Both the position numbers and the translations under genes were made by a program. 64,000 nucleotides of DNA, from NCBI RefSeq assembly GCF_002013915.1, contig NZ_MBTF01000035.1, forward strand, positions 372,001-436,000, written 5' to 3'. Positions 44,925 to 53,885 of the stretch are shown here, one piece after another (the stretch's first letter is position 1; each line of letters begins with the position of its first letter). This DNA is from Mucilaginibacter pedocola. GTDB lineage: Bacteria; Bacteroidota; Bacteroidia; Sphingobacteriales; Sphingobacteriaceae. Under the pieces are notes generated by a model. The model saw only the letters and a list, made by a program, of their open reading frames with translations. It was not told where the DNA came from and did not search any database.

Positions 44925-45929
44925 ATGATATCGACTGATATATGTGTAATAGGAGCCGGCCCGGTCGGGCTTTTTGCGGTGTTTGAAGCGGGCCTGCTGA
45001 AAATGCGCTGTCATGTGGTTGACGCATTAACACAGGTCGGCGGACAACTGACGGAGATCTATCCGCGAAAGCCGATATATGATATTCCCGGTTATCCGGA
45101 GATCACAGGAGAACAACTCATCGGGCAGCTCATGGCACAGATCGCGCCGTTCAGGCCTTCTTTCACCCTCGGTGAGCGCGTAGAACAGGTTGACAAGCAG
45201 CCTGATGATACCTTTTTGCTGACAACCTCTGCAGGAACAGTTATCAGCGCAGGGGTGGTTGTTATAGCCGGAGGCCTCGGCTGTTTCGAACCCAGAAAGC
45301 CCGCAATCCCGGATCTGCAGCTGTATGAAGGAAAAGGTGTGGCCTATTCCGTCAGGGATCCCGAAGTGTTTCGGGGCAGACAGGTCGTCATAGTGGGCGG
45401 CGGCGATTCGGCACTGGACTGGACACTCGTTCTGACCGGTATAGCTGATAAAGTTACGCTGGTTCACCGGGGGAACACCTTCCGCGGTGCACCCGACACG
45501 GCAGGCAAAATACAGGAGTTAGCAAGTGCAGGGAAACTTGATTTGATCACCAGGGCGCATGCCACACATCTTACAGGTGCGGGAAGGCTTGAACGTGTAG
45601 GCGTTTCAGTTTACGGCGGGGAAAGCCTGCTGATCCCGGCAGACGACTTCGTTCCGCTTTTCGGGCTGACGCCAAAACTGGGGCCTATTGCAGAATGGGG
45701 CCTCAATATGGATAAAGATGCCGTTAGTGTGACCACTCTGGATTACAGTACAAGCGAAAAACGCATCTATGCGATCGGGGACATTAATCAGTATCCGGGT
45801 AAATTAAAGCTGATACTTTGCGGTTTTCATGAAGCCGCCCTGATGGCCAGAAGCGCTTTCCAGTTTATCTATCCTGATCAGCGGATCAATTTTAAATATA
45901 CAACAGTCTATGGGATCAATGCATTCTGA
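44925..45929 (+). CDS. Ferredoxin-NADP+ reductase (thioredoxin-reductase-like type)
   Basis: 334 residues. FAD motif VIGAGPVGLFAVFEAG, GGQLTEIYPRKPIYDIPGYP (family hallmark), NADPH motif VVIVGGGDSALDWTL and YAIGDINQYPGKLKLILCGF. There is no CxxC redox pair, which distinguishes it from thioredoxin reductase and matches the YumC/FNR2 type. A good GGAGG site precedes the start. It overlaps the ferredoxin gene by 20 bp, so the two almost certainly form an electron-transfer pair. Confidence 0.92.
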   Translation: MISTDICVIGAGPVGLFAVFEAGLLKMRCHVVDALTQVGGQLTEIYPRKPIYDIPGYPEITGEQLIGQLMAQIAPFRPSFTLGERVEQVDKQPDDTFLLTTSAGTVISAGVVVIAGGLGCFEPRKPAIPDLQLYEGKGVAYSVRDPEVFRGRQVVIVGGGDSALDWTLVLTGIADKVTLVHRGNTFRGAPDTAGKIQELASAGKLDLITRAHATHLTGAGRLERVGVSVYGGESLLIPADDFVPLFGLTPKLGPIAEWGLNMDKDAVSVTTLDYSTSEKRIYAIGDINQYPGKLKLILCGFHEAALMARSAFQFIYPDQRINFKYTTVYGINAF

Positions 45930-46251
45930 AAGGAAAATAGAATTTAAAGCTTACGATACGGACGGAGACTGGAGAATAGTTGAGGCAAGTGCCGATGCGC
46001 GCCTTTCACTGATGGATATTCTCCGGTCAAACGGTTTCGATATCAAGGGGGTATGCGGAGGGCTGGCACTCTGCGGTACCTGTATCGTTAAGGTCATCAG
46101 CGGTACCGGCGAATTAGCGCCACCGAATGATGACGAGGCTGCGATGCTGGAAATGTTACCTGATGCAGGCACCGGGAGCAGGCTGGCCTGCCAGCTGCCC
46201 CTTTCACTCTCAATGAATGAGATGGTATTCGGGCTGCAGAATTATGAATAA
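45910..46251 (+). CDS. 2Fe-2S ferredoxin, adrenodoxin type
   Basis: 113 residues (ATG 45910; ATG 45919 possible). Cluster cysteines at 49, 55, 58 and 94 in GVCGGLALCGTC ... RLACQL: C-x5-C-x2-C-x35-C, the adrenodoxin/vertebrate-type pattern. It probably takes electrons from the reductase encoded just upstream and passes them to a heme protein, perhaps the globin or the oxidase. Last gene of the operon. Confidence 0.92.
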   Translation: MGSMHSERKIEFKAYDTDGDWRIVEASADARLSLMDILRSNGFDIKGVCGGLALCGTCIVKVISGTGELAPPNDDEAAMLEMLPDAGTGSRLACQLPLSLSMNEMVFGLQNYE

Positions 46252-46341
46252 GTAACGGATACAACACGACGGAACACTGCATTTTTTCACGGGGCAGTTG
46301 TTACCCGGAGTTGCAGGCCGGCAAGTAATACAGATATTGAC

Positions 46342-47220
46342 ATGTTAGAGCAAATAAGTACGTTATCGATCTCAAAGCTGCAGAAAGCCTTTGACCTGGC
46401 AGCACCGAGGAAACAGTACCTTTTCGTTGATACCGGCTGCGAGCCGCTGTACACGGACGAACCGTTCCGGACGGAGACTTATTCTGTAGTCTGGCTGCGG
46501 CAGGGAATAATGCACCTGCAGGCAGACCTTACATCGACCGTAATAACGGGGCCGGCGGTCATTACCATAGGCCCGAACGTTACGCGGTCCTTCCGCAGGT
46601 CGGATGCACGCCCGGATATGCAGCTTTTCTTTTTTACCGCTGATTTTCTCCTGGAAACGCTGGCGAACATCTTCTATCTGGACAGGTACAGGTTTTTTGA
46701 GGATAACGAAGGGCATGTGCTTCAGTTGCATGAACAGGAAGCTTTCAGGCTGGCGTCGATATTCAATCTCGTCAGCGGTGTTTTCGGCAGAATGCATCCC
46801 AATGAGCCGCAGCTGATGCGGAGTTACGGGTATTTGCTTATTCATGAGATCGATGCGATACACCGGAGCCGTAGCGCAGGGCAGCAGCCTGATGAAGGCA
46901 ATCTGCTCTTTACCCGTTTCAGGAACTTGCTGACAAAAAAATTCTGGCGGCACAGGACTGTCGGCTTTTATGCCAGCAACCTGAATGTAACACCGAAATA
47001 TCTCTCCGAAGCCATCAAAAAGCAAAGCGGAAAAACCGCCGGTGAATGGATTAATAAAGCCGTTATGCTGGAAGCAAGGGTACTTCTGCAGAACAGAACA
47101 CTGAGCATAGCAAGAGTGAGTGAGCGTCTCAGCTTTTCAGACCAGTCTGTTTTCGGGAAATTTTTTAAGACACATCAGGGCTTATCCCCGGCAGAATACC
47201 GGAAGTCGCTTTCCCAATAA
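46342..47220 (+). CDS. AraC-family transcriptional regulator
   Basis: 292 residues. N-terminal cupin-like domain (YSVVWLRQGIMHLQADL, PAVITIGPNVTRSF) and C-terminal double HTH (VGFYASNLNVTPKYLSEAIK, RVSERLSFSDQSVFGKFFKT, HQGLSPAEYR). It lies before the pirin-like and efflux genes on the same strand and may control them. The ligand is unknown. Confidence 0.92.
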   Translation: MLEQISTLSISKLQKAFDLAAPRKQYLFVDTGCEPLYTDEPFRTETYSVVWLRQGIMHLQADLTSTVITGPAVITIGPNVTRSFRRSDARPDMQLFFFTADFLLETLANIFYLDRYRFFEDNEGHVLQLHEQEAFRLASIFNLVSGVFGRMHPNEPQLMRSYGYLLIHEIDAIHRSRSAGQQPDEGNLLFTRFRNLLTKKFWRHRTVGFYASNLNVTPKYLSEAIKKQSGKTAGEWINKAVMLEARVLLQNRTLSIARVSERLSFSDQSVFGKFFKTHQGLSPAEYRKSLSQ

Positions 47221-47336
47221 ACCCGTTTACCGACATATTGACGAAAAATACCGAAATGCAGCCCTTTTTAGCGCGTGTTTTAGCGGCAATTTTGAATTCA
47301 TAAAGGAATCAGCCAAGGCAGATTAAAATTACGATC

Positions 47337-48008
47337 ATGAGATTTATCAGAGAACAGGACCGGAAGTTCGTCGATATGGGTAATGTCAAGAATCACCAGA
47401 TGATCTTTCCTGTCGTCTATCCGGTAGCAGATGACCGTTGGGGGCCGGTCGTCCGGTTTGACAATAAAAGCCTCGTCCCCGGAGGACAGGAATTACAGAA
47501 CTTCGCGGGAAGCCCGCTGCTGGTCATACGCATAATGATCAGTGGTACCGCTACATATTTTGATACTGCGGGGAACCGCGTTGTGATGCACAGCGAAGAT
47601 GCCTTGATGGTGAATGCCGGTAAAGGGGCCTTGCAGGCAACTTTGCACAATACCGATGATACTTATGAAGACGATCTGCTGGAAATATGGCTGCACATGC
47701 CTGAGCGGGACAGTATGTTCCATTTCCAGGTGGCTTCATTTCAGCGTGAAAAAGGACAGCTTTACCTGCTTACTGCCCCGGAGAAGCAGGATACTGAAAT
47801 GCGGCGTGGCCTCTTCGGCCCGGGATCCGTCTACGTGCTTGAGCCCAGTGCTGAACGTCGTAACGTTGTCATCTTTCTGATCAGCGGAACACTTAATATA
47901 AACGGACGGGTGCTCAGTTACCGGGATACGGTAATGCTGGAAGCAGATGGCCCGCTAACAATGAAGTTTGACAGAATGAGCGAGATCTTCCTGATCAGGT
48001 ACAGTTAA
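47337..48008 (+). CDS. Pirin-like bicupin lacking the usual metal ligands
   Basis: 223 residues. The layout matches pirin/YhhW-like bicupins: RFDNKSLVPGGQELQNFAG in the place of the PHPHRGFE region, then MISGTATYFDTAGNRVVM, DALMVNAGKGALQATLHN and ...LEIWLHMPERD, followed by a second cupin half. The His-x-His-x-Glu ligand set of pirin is absent, so quercetinase-type activity is unlikely. It is preceded by the AraC gene (116 bp) and followed by the TolC gene (82 bp). Confidence 0.6.
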   Translation: MRFIREQDRKFVDMGNVKNHQMIFPVVYPVADDRWGPVVRFDNKSLVPGGQELQNFAGSPLLVIRIMISGTATYFDTAGNRVVMHSEDALMVNAGKGALQATLHNTDDTYEDDLLEIWLHMPERDSMFHFQVASFQREKGQLYLLTAPEKQDTEMRRGLFGPGSVYVLEPSAERRNVVIFLISGTLNINGRVLSYRDTVMLEADGPLTMKFDRMSEIFLIRYS

Positions 48009-48090
48009 AGAAAAACCCGGAAGCGGCTCAGCAGCCATTAGCCCGTCACATTTTTATGCGCAGAACAGAAAATCTAAATAATAATCTGAC

Positions 48091-49455
48091 ATGATAAGAT
48101 CAGTTTGGATAAAGCCATTTTTTAACAGGCTTATACGGATACTTGCCGGTATTTTTTTTACAGGATGGAATATGGCTTGTGCCCAGCAGCCATCCCCGAT
48201 GCCTGGAGTAAGAAAGCTCAGCCTCGCCGAAGCCATAACACTCGGAAAAACAGACAATAACCTGGTAAAGGCGGCCGGGCAGGAGGAAGAAGCGAGCCGG
48301 GCAGATCTTGATGATGCCAGAATGAATGCTTTGCCGGCAATTACCGCGTCATCCGGCTATCAGCGGTTTACAAAGCTTACCCTGTTTGAAAGTGGCCTCG
48401 GCGGAGCCCATAGTGTACCAAAACGCCCAAGCCAGTATGGTGCAGACGCAGGACTGAGCGCGAGCTTTAATCTTTATTCCGGCGGAAAGCAACGGGCACT
48501 GGCCGCTGAGCAGCGCCACAAAAAGGACCTCGCGGGGGTGAATACGCAAGAACAAAGTGCAGCGGCCGGCCTGCAGGTAGCAGCTCAATACCTGGATATA
48601 GTCAGGTTGAACGATCAGCGTCATTTTATACTTGAGCAGGTCGTCCGGGCAGAGGCGCGTCTCAAAAACATCTCATCTCTTTTCCGTAATCAGAAAGTTA
48701 CCAGAAGTGATCTGCTTCGGGCAGAACTGAACCTGTCAGCTGTGAAGCTTAATCTTGAACAGACAGAAAACGATATTGTGATCAGTAACCAAAAGCTGAA
48801 TGTGCTTATCAATATTCCGGATACCGTAAAGGTTGAACCTGCGGATTCTTCGGGTACGGCAATGCCAGGCCCGGAGGAACTTAATGACCTGCTCGGGCAG
48901 ACTACAGGGAATGCATTTTCAATACGTAAAACAGAAGAGAACCTGCTGATCCTTGGAGACCGCCTGAAGGGTATCCGCAGTAATTCCCTGCCATCCGTAT
49001 CGCTGTTGTCCGCATATAGCATAAATTATCCAAACACCATCTTTTATCCGCCTGTTGACCAGGCTTATGCGATAGGGTTTGTGGGGGTCAGAGTTCAGTA
49101 TAATATTTCATCGGTTTACCAGAATAAAAATAAGGCCGCCGCTGCCCGCATAAGGGTGAGACAACTCCGTTTCCAGCAACAGAATATAACTGACAATGTC
49201 AGGCAGGAAGCAGCAGCCCTGCTGATCAAATACCGTGAGGCCCTGAATCGTATCTCGGTCACAGAACGATCGATCGAACAAGCGCTCGTTAACTACCGGA
49301 TCGTCAACGCCAAGTATCTTAATCAGCTGGCGCTGCTGACGGATCTTCTTGATGCTGACAATCTGTATCAGGAAACCCGTTACAACCTGGTACAGGCCCG
49401 TATCAACGCAAAGCTGATCTATTACCGGATGCTTTACACGGCCGGTAAATTATAA
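48091..49455 (+). CDS. TolC-family outer-membrane efflux protein
   Basis: 454 residues, signal peptide to about residue 31 (WNMACA-QQ). Two helical hairpin halves of the outer-membrane efflux protein family: LSLAEAITLGKTDNNLVKAA, SASFNLYSGGKQRALAAEQR, and VGVRVQYNISSVYQNKNKAA. It forms the outer-membrane channel of a tripartite pump with the HlyD-like adaptor 26 bp downstream and the MFS pump. Substrate unknown. Confidence 0.92.
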   Translation: MIRSVWIKPFFNRLIRILAGIFFTGWNMACAQQPSPMPGVRKLSLAEAITLGKTDNNLVKAAGQEEEASRADLDDARMNALPAITASSGYQRFTKLTLFESGLGGAHSVPKRPSQYGADAGLSASFNLYSGGKQRALAAEQRHKKDLAGVNTQEQSAAAGLQVAAQYLDIVRLNDQRHFILEQVVRAEARLKNISSLFRNQKVTRSDLLRAELNLSAVKLNLEQTENDIVISNQKLNVLINIPDTVKVEPADSSGTAMPGPEELNDLLGQTTGNAFSIRKTEENLLILGDRLKGIRSNSLPSVSLLSAYSINYPNTIFYPPVDQAYAIGFVGVRVQYNISSVYQNKNKAAAARIRVRQLRFQQQNITDNVRQEAAALLIKYREALNRISVTERSIEQALVNYRIVNAKYLNQLALLTDLLDADNLYQETRYNLVQARINAKLIYYRMLYTAGKL

Positions 49456-49481
49456 TTTTTCACCATCTAATTACATCGATC

Positions 49482-50525
49482 ATGACTACATCACCGGCCA
49501 AACGACCGCTAACCATTATCCTCACTGTTTTTGCCCTCGTTATCATCGCAGGGGCGGCGTGTTTCTTTGTTTTTTATTTTCTTAAAGGCAGCCGCTACCA
49601 GGAAACAAATGATGCACAGGTAGAATCCTATATCAATCCCGTTTCCGCAAGGGTTGGGGGGTATATCCGGTCTGTACGCTTTGGGGAACACGAGCCTGTA
49701 AAAGAAGGGGATACACTGGTTACACTGGATGATCGGGAGTACCGTCAGCGTGTACTGGAAGCGGAAGCGGCGGTTGACGATGCAATTGCGCAGGTAAACG
49801 TACTGAACGCAGGTATCACCAGCCTCCAGGCCGCTTCAAAGGTCAATAAAGATCAGGCAGAAGGGGCTAAGGCAAGGTTGGTACTGCAGCAGTCGGATAT
49901 CAGACGTTATAAAAACCTGATGCGTGAAGAAGCTGTTACAGGTTCAGATCTTGATGCGGTTCAGTCCCGCTATGATGTTTCCAGAAGTGATTACAGCGGC
50001 GCCCTGAATAATTTGCAGGCCAGTTATGCAAAAATTGCCGAACTGAAAACACGCCGGGCGCTGCTTGCGGCGGACCTTAAAAGAAAAAATGCATTACTTG
50101 AACTTGCAAGGATCAACCTGGGCTATACGGTAATCAGGGCCCCTTACAGCGGCCGCATGGGCAGAAAGTCGATCCAGGAGGGACAGCAGATCCAGCCGGG
50201 GCAGCCGCTCGTATCAATCGTCAATGAAAGAGACAAGTGGATCACCGCCAATTTCAAGGAAACACAGGTGAACGGTATGTATATCGGGCAGTCTGTCGAG
50301 ATAAGGGTTGATGCGATTGATAATGTGGTTTACCGGGGCAGGATAGAAGCAATATCAGCTTCCACCGGTGCAAAGTTTTCGCTGCTCCCCCCGGATAACG
50401 CAACCGGGAATTTTGTGAAAGTGGTGCAGCGAATCCCTGTAAAGATCAGATTTACAGATAAGGATATCACAGCAGTAAAAGCAGGTATGAATGTTCTCGT
50501 CGCAGTTGAAAATAAAGGAATATGA
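49482..50525 (+). CDS. HlyD/EmrA-family membrane fusion protein
   Basis: 347 residues. One N-terminal membrane anchor (about 10-32), biotinyl-lipoyl-like halves (SYINPVSARVGGYIRSVRFG, APYSGRMGRKSIQEGQQIQP) around a coiled-coil hairpin (about 90-190), then a beta-barrel with VEIRVDAIDNVVYRGRIEAI. This is the EmrA type used with MFS pumps. Its stop overlaps the ATG of the MFS gene (ATGA), so they are coupled. Confidence 0.92.
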   Translation: MTTSPAKRPLTIILTVFALVIIAGAACFFVFYFLKGSRYQETNDAQVESYINPVSARVGGYIRSVRFGEHEPVKEGDTLVTLDDREYRQRVLEAEAAVDDAIAQVNVLNAGITSLQAASKVNKDQAEGAKARLVLQQSDIRRYKNLMREEAVTGSDLDAVQSRYDVSRSDYSGALNNLQASYAKIAELKTRRALLAADLKRKNALLELARINLGYTVIRAPYSGRMGRKSIQEGQQIQPGQPLVSIVNERDKWITANFKETQVNGMYIGQSVEIRVDAIDNVVYRGRIEAISASTGAKFSLLPPDNATGNFVKVVQRIPVKIRFTDKDITAVKAGMNVLVAVENKGI

Positions 50526-52114
50526 ATCCGCCCGTATATCTCAGAAATTGGCTGCACCGGTCTCCATGGATGGTGAGAATCCTGCTGGTGTTCGTTACGC
50601 TTTCTGCTGTTTTTCAGTTCGGTGCCTTCGCACTCAGTCAGAACTTTGTTATCTCTTACCTCGGCGCTCAGCAGGAAGATGTTACTTTCGCAATTCAGAT
50701 GACCTATGTGGGTATACTGGTAATGCTGCCTGTTCAGTTCAGGTTTCAGCGCTATTTCGAGCCGAGAAACTATATGATCGTCATTCTGTCATGCGGAATA
50801 GCCCTGGCGGCGGCTTGTCTGTTCGTTCAGGATCTCGTTTTGTTCTTTGTCATCCGTTTTCTACAGGGGCTTGTAGTTTGCGGTATTGCTTCCTGTATGT
50901 TTGTGCATGTTTCCGCCTATCTCAAAACTGAGCACCGGCAGGTGATCCCTTCGGTGCTTTTATACGGATCTGTACTTGCTAATACGGTGATCATCGGTAT
51001 GGTCGCCTCGAATGTTTCGCTCACTGCAGATTTCCAGCAACTGTATTATTACATCATATTGTTCCTGCTCATTTCGCTTGTGATCATCATGACAGGTTTC
51101 AAAAGCCGGACAGACAGGCATCCTTATCCGCTCTGGCAGATCGACTGGGTCGGAGCGGTATTTTTTGTGACTGCAGCAGTGGCTTTCGCATACACCATTA
51201 TTTACGGTTCCAAATTTTACTGGCTTACCGATCATCGTATCCGTCTGTCAATTCTCATCACTGTTGTATCGGTGTTTTTATATATTTTGAGAGAATATTC
51301 GATAAAGCGTCCGCTAATCCAGGTCCGGACGCTTTTAAATCCTAAGATATGGCTCGGGTTATTACTGCTTGCAGTTTACTACGGAATGAAAGAAAGCATA
51401 AATCTCTTGTTCGGTTACACCGGCGTTGTGCTGCAGTGGAGCCCGGCGCAGACCATGGAACTCGGGCTGTTCAATCTTGCAGGCATCATCCTGTTTATGA
51501 TACTTTCCACCGCTCTTTTATTTCGTAAGCCAGGCTTTTTTCCCGGTTTTCTTTTCATTGGTTTTGCGCTTTTGCTGGTATATCACCTTTGGGTTTATTT
51601 ATTAATTACGCCTGATCTTGCCTTTGAGGATCTGATTGTTCCGATATTCCTGCAGGGAGCCGCATCCGGAATGATGCTTGTACCGATCGTGGTTTTCATT
51701 ATCAGGGCGGCAACGCCCGCCGCGGGGTACACCGGACTGGTTATCGGAGCATATGCAAGATTTACCGCTTTATTAAATGCAAGCGCGGGTTTTTATAATC
51801 TGCAGTTGTATTATAACCAGATCTACAAGGAATCTTTCCTCATCCATATCACCGGCACCGACCAACAGACGGCAGAGCGGCTGGACAGTTTTAAACAATT
51901 ATACCTTTCCAAAGGCTACGTACCCGAGCAGGCGGCCGTACTGGCCAATGGTGCCTTAAGCAGGTTAATCGGTACTCAGGCGCAGTTATTGACAGTACGT
52001 GCTGTATTTATGCAGCTTTCGATCATCGCAGGATCCATCATGATCATTGCCGGCATCGTGTGGATACTCGCGTCCGTTCTCAAAAAGAGTAATGCTGTAG
52101 CACAGATAAATTAA
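50522..52114 (+). CDS. MFS drug exporter, DHA2/EmrB-like (14 helices)
   Basis: 530 residues with about 14 hydrophobic segments, the EmrB layout. VIRFLQGLVVCGIASCMFVHV resembles helix 4-5 of this family, and a large periplasmic loop lies before the last helix (ITGTDQQTAERLDSFKQLYL). Together with the TolC and HlyD-like proteins it makes a three-part pump. Divergent from E. coli EmrB in sequence. No terminator is seen in the 258 bp that follow. Confidence 0.88.
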   Translation: MNPPVYLRNWLHRSPWMVRILLVFVTLSAVFQFGAFALSQNFVISYLGAQQEDVTFAIQMTYVGILVMLPVQFRFQRYFEPRNYMIVILSCGIALAAACLFVQDLVLFFVIRFLQGLVVCGIASCMFVHVSAYLKTEHRQVIPSVLLYGSVLANTVIIGMVASNVSLTADFQQLYYYIILFLLISLVIIMTGFKSRTDRHPYPLWQIDWVGAVFFVTAAVAFAYTIIYGSKFYWLTDHRIRLSILITVVSVFLYILREYSIKRPLIQVRTLLNPKIWLGLLLLAVYYGMKESINLLFGYTGVVLQWSPAQTMELGLFNLAGIILFMILSTALLFRKPGFFPGFLFIGFALLLVYHLWVYLLITPDLAFEDLIVPIFLQGAASGMMLVPIVVFIIRAATPAAGYTGLVIGAYARFTALLNASAGFYNLQLYYNQIYKESFLIHITGTDQQTAERLDSFKQLYLSKGYVPEQAAVLANGALSRLIGTQAQLLTVRAVFMQLSIIAGSIMIIAGIVWILASVLKKSNAVAQIN

Positions 52115-52372
52115 GATTATCAGGATCACTCTCTTTAAGCAGTCATCATCGGGGGCGGGCGGTATAATACACACCCTTTATCGAAGGGGGATTTTGAACA
52201 CTTCGGGTACGATATTTCGCCGTTCGACTGCCATGGTATGACGAAAGAACGTCGATATACTTATTGATATTATTTAATAGATTGATTATTAGTTCTTTGT
52301 GTAAGTGGCATGATATTTTAATGGTTTGGTTGATCGAATTCGATAATATGATAAACTGTAAATCAATCCGTT

Positions 52373-52663
52373 ATGAATATTTCATCAAAGAGCCACAGGA
52401 AACTGAATAGCGCAATTACACGCAGAGTGATCGAGCTGCATTCAAAAGGTTACGACCAGGATTTTATGATGCAGACCAATCGTTTGTTATGCATTCAGAA
52501 CAATGAGGATTTTGCCGCCAGCGCAGTGCAGATCCTCGTTGTCGACCAGGGCTACGATCATGTCGACCGCTGTTTTAAGTATATCCACACCATAGATACC
52601 TTCAACGGCCAGAAGGGGGTGCTGATCGCTAACGGTATCTTCACAAATGCGGTGATACACTGA
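52373..52663 (+). CDS. Small conserved Bacteroidota protein, 96 residues
   Basis: It resembles a family of roughly 90-residue proteins often labelled phosphoribosylpyrophosphate synthetase in this phylum, with no PRPP-synthase motifs: start VIELHSKGYDQDF, middle FAASAVQILVVDQGY, end NGQKGVLIANGIFTNAVI. Real function unknown. An overlapping minus-strand frame (52487-52780) is considered a shadow. Upstream 258 bp (52115-52372) hold no gene. Confidence 0.6.
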   Translation: MNISSKSHRKLNSAITRRVIELHSKGYDQDFMMQTNRLLCIQNNEDFAASAVQILVVDQGYDHVDRCFKYIHTIDTFNGQKGVLIANGIFTNAVIH

Positions 52664-52780
52664 TCTTGTTTCCGAACCGAAGAAAGCAGGATCGGCTTTG
52701 GTCCCCCGTTTCCGGATAAACTGGCCCACATCAACGATTGTTACCGGAATAACTTTGTCTGAAATTTTAATTGAAGACAT

Positions 52781-53212
52781 ATGTTGTGTAAAAAAGTAGA
52801 GTCAGCGGAGGATATTGAAAAGTGCAGGAATCTTATCCTTGACTTCAGGCCTCATCTGGACGCGGGAAATTTGGCAGTTCAGGTAATAAGAATGATCAGG
52901 GAGGGAGGATATAAAATAGTATATGCCGTGGATGAAGATACCAACAGTGCAATGGGATTTGCCGGGTACAGAAAGTACGAGATGTTGAGGACGGGGAAGA
53001 TCATTTATATTGACGATCTGTATACTGCACCGGAAAGCCGGAAGAAAGGTTGCGCGGCAGCACTTCTTGGTTTTATAGAATCTGAGGCGCGAGAGCAGCA
53101 GGTACAGAGCATTCACCTTGACAGCGGTTATGCACTGCATCCGGCCCACAGGCTATATCTGAATCAGGGTTACATACTGGCCTGTAACCATTTTGCAAAA
53201 CCTGTTGCATGA
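52781..53212 (+). CDS. GNAT-family N-acetyltransferase
   Basis: 143 residues. IIYIDDLYTAPESRKKGCAAA contains the acetyl-CoA loop (R-x-x-G-x-A: RKKGCA), followed by LGFIESEAREQQVQSIHLDS and the C-terminal HRLYLNQGY, typical of the family. Substrate unknown. It starts 117 bp after the small protein gene. Confidence 0.88.
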   Translation: MLCKKVESAEDIEKCRNLILDFRPHLDAGNLAVQVIRMIREGGYKIVYAVDEDTNSAMGFAGYRKYEMLRTGKIIYIDDLYTAPESRKKGCAAALLGFIESEAREQQVQSIHLDSGYALHPAHRLYLNQGYILACNHFAKPVA

Positions 53213-53287
53213 TCTGTTCGGGCTTATCCTCAAAGGGAGGGCAATTCCCGGGACAGCTGCTTGTAAAGATGACAATTAAAGAGTTTT

Positions 53288-53325
53288 ATATCTTTAATAA
53301 AGATTTAGCTTTGCATTAAAGATAT
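53288..53325 (+). promoter_or_regulatory. Rrf2 gene promoter with flanking inverted repeat (probable autoregulation)
   Basis: A perfect -7 element TAGCTTTG (53306-53313) is framed by an 11-bp inverted repeat ATATCTTTAAT (53288-53298) / ATTAAAGATAT (53315-53325). A smaller palindrome ATCTTTAATAAAGAT covers 53290-53304. AAGAT/ATCTT half-sites recall NsrR operators. Confidence 0.55.
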
Positions 53326-53761
53326 GGGCGTTTTCTCAAGGACTTGCGAATATGCGATGCGTGCGGTTTTTTTTATCGCCCACCGGACCCCTGAGGGGAC
53401 CAGAGTGGGAATTAAAGACATCTCAGAGGGTATCGATTCACCTGCCCATTTTCTCGCCAAGATTCTGCAGGACCTGAGCCGAAGGGGGATAATTCACTCA
53501 GCTAAAGGCCCGAACGGCGGTTTCTATATGACAGAGGAAGATTTGTCCAGGCCGCTAAGTGATGTGGTCGAAGCAATCGACGGCGTCCAGATCTTCAAAG
53601 GGTGTGCACTTGGCCTGAAGCAATGTTCTGAGAAAAACCCCTGTCCGCTTCATCATGAATTCAAAGCCATAAGGAACGACCTTACTAAGCTCATTAACGG
53701 AACATCTATCAAATCATTCAACGAAGACCTGCTCAACGGCATGACATCGCTGAAAAAATAA
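53324..53761 (+). CDS. Rrf2-family regulator, NsrR/IscR-like with a cysteine triad
   Basis: 145 residues. Winged HTH at the N-terminus (SRTCEYAMRAVFFIAH, IDSPAHFLAKILQDLSRRGI, SAKGPNGGFYM) and cysteines in KGCALGLKQCSEKNPCPLHH (C-x6-C-x5-C), as in Fe-S-binding Rrf2 proteins that sense NO or redox state. The inverted repeat around its own promoter suggests self-repression. The neighbourhood (DoxX, flavohemoglobin, NDH) fits an NO or oxygen regulon, but its targets are inferred only. Confidence 0.88.
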   Translation: MGVFSRTCEYAMRAVFFIAHRTPEGTRVGIKDISEGIDSPAHFLAKILQDLSRRGIIHSAKGPNGGFYMTEEDLSRPLSDVVEAIDGVQIFKGCALGLKQCSEKNPCPLHHEFKAIRNDLTKLINGTSIKSFNEDLLNGMTSLKK

Positions 53762-53812
53762 CCTGGCCCCTCGCAGCCGGTGCGTGCGGCAGCAATGTAT
53801 AACGATAATTTT

Positions 53813-53872
53813 CTGGCCCCCTCTACCTGGACCCGCTGGACCATTTAATGAGGCTTTTCAGGCGTAATTTTG
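53813..53872 (+). promoter_or_regulatory. DoxX promoter with CTGGACC repeats (candidate MocR site)
   Basis: CTGGCCC (53813-53819), CTGGACC (53827-53833) and CTGGACCA (53836-53843) precede a perfect -7 element TAATTTTG (53865-53872). The MocR-family TauR protein is reported to bind CTGGACYTAA repeats, and a MocR gene lies 1.3 kb away. The same core occurs before the cupin gene at 56890. Confidence 0.55.
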
Positions 53873-53885
53873 TTAAAAAAATAAT

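Noticed and set aside
52487..52780. Minus-strand 97-codon frame starting MSSIKISDKVIPV
   Set aside because: It overlaps the plus-strand gene at 52373-52663, which matches a known small-protein family; no own family likeness or promoter.
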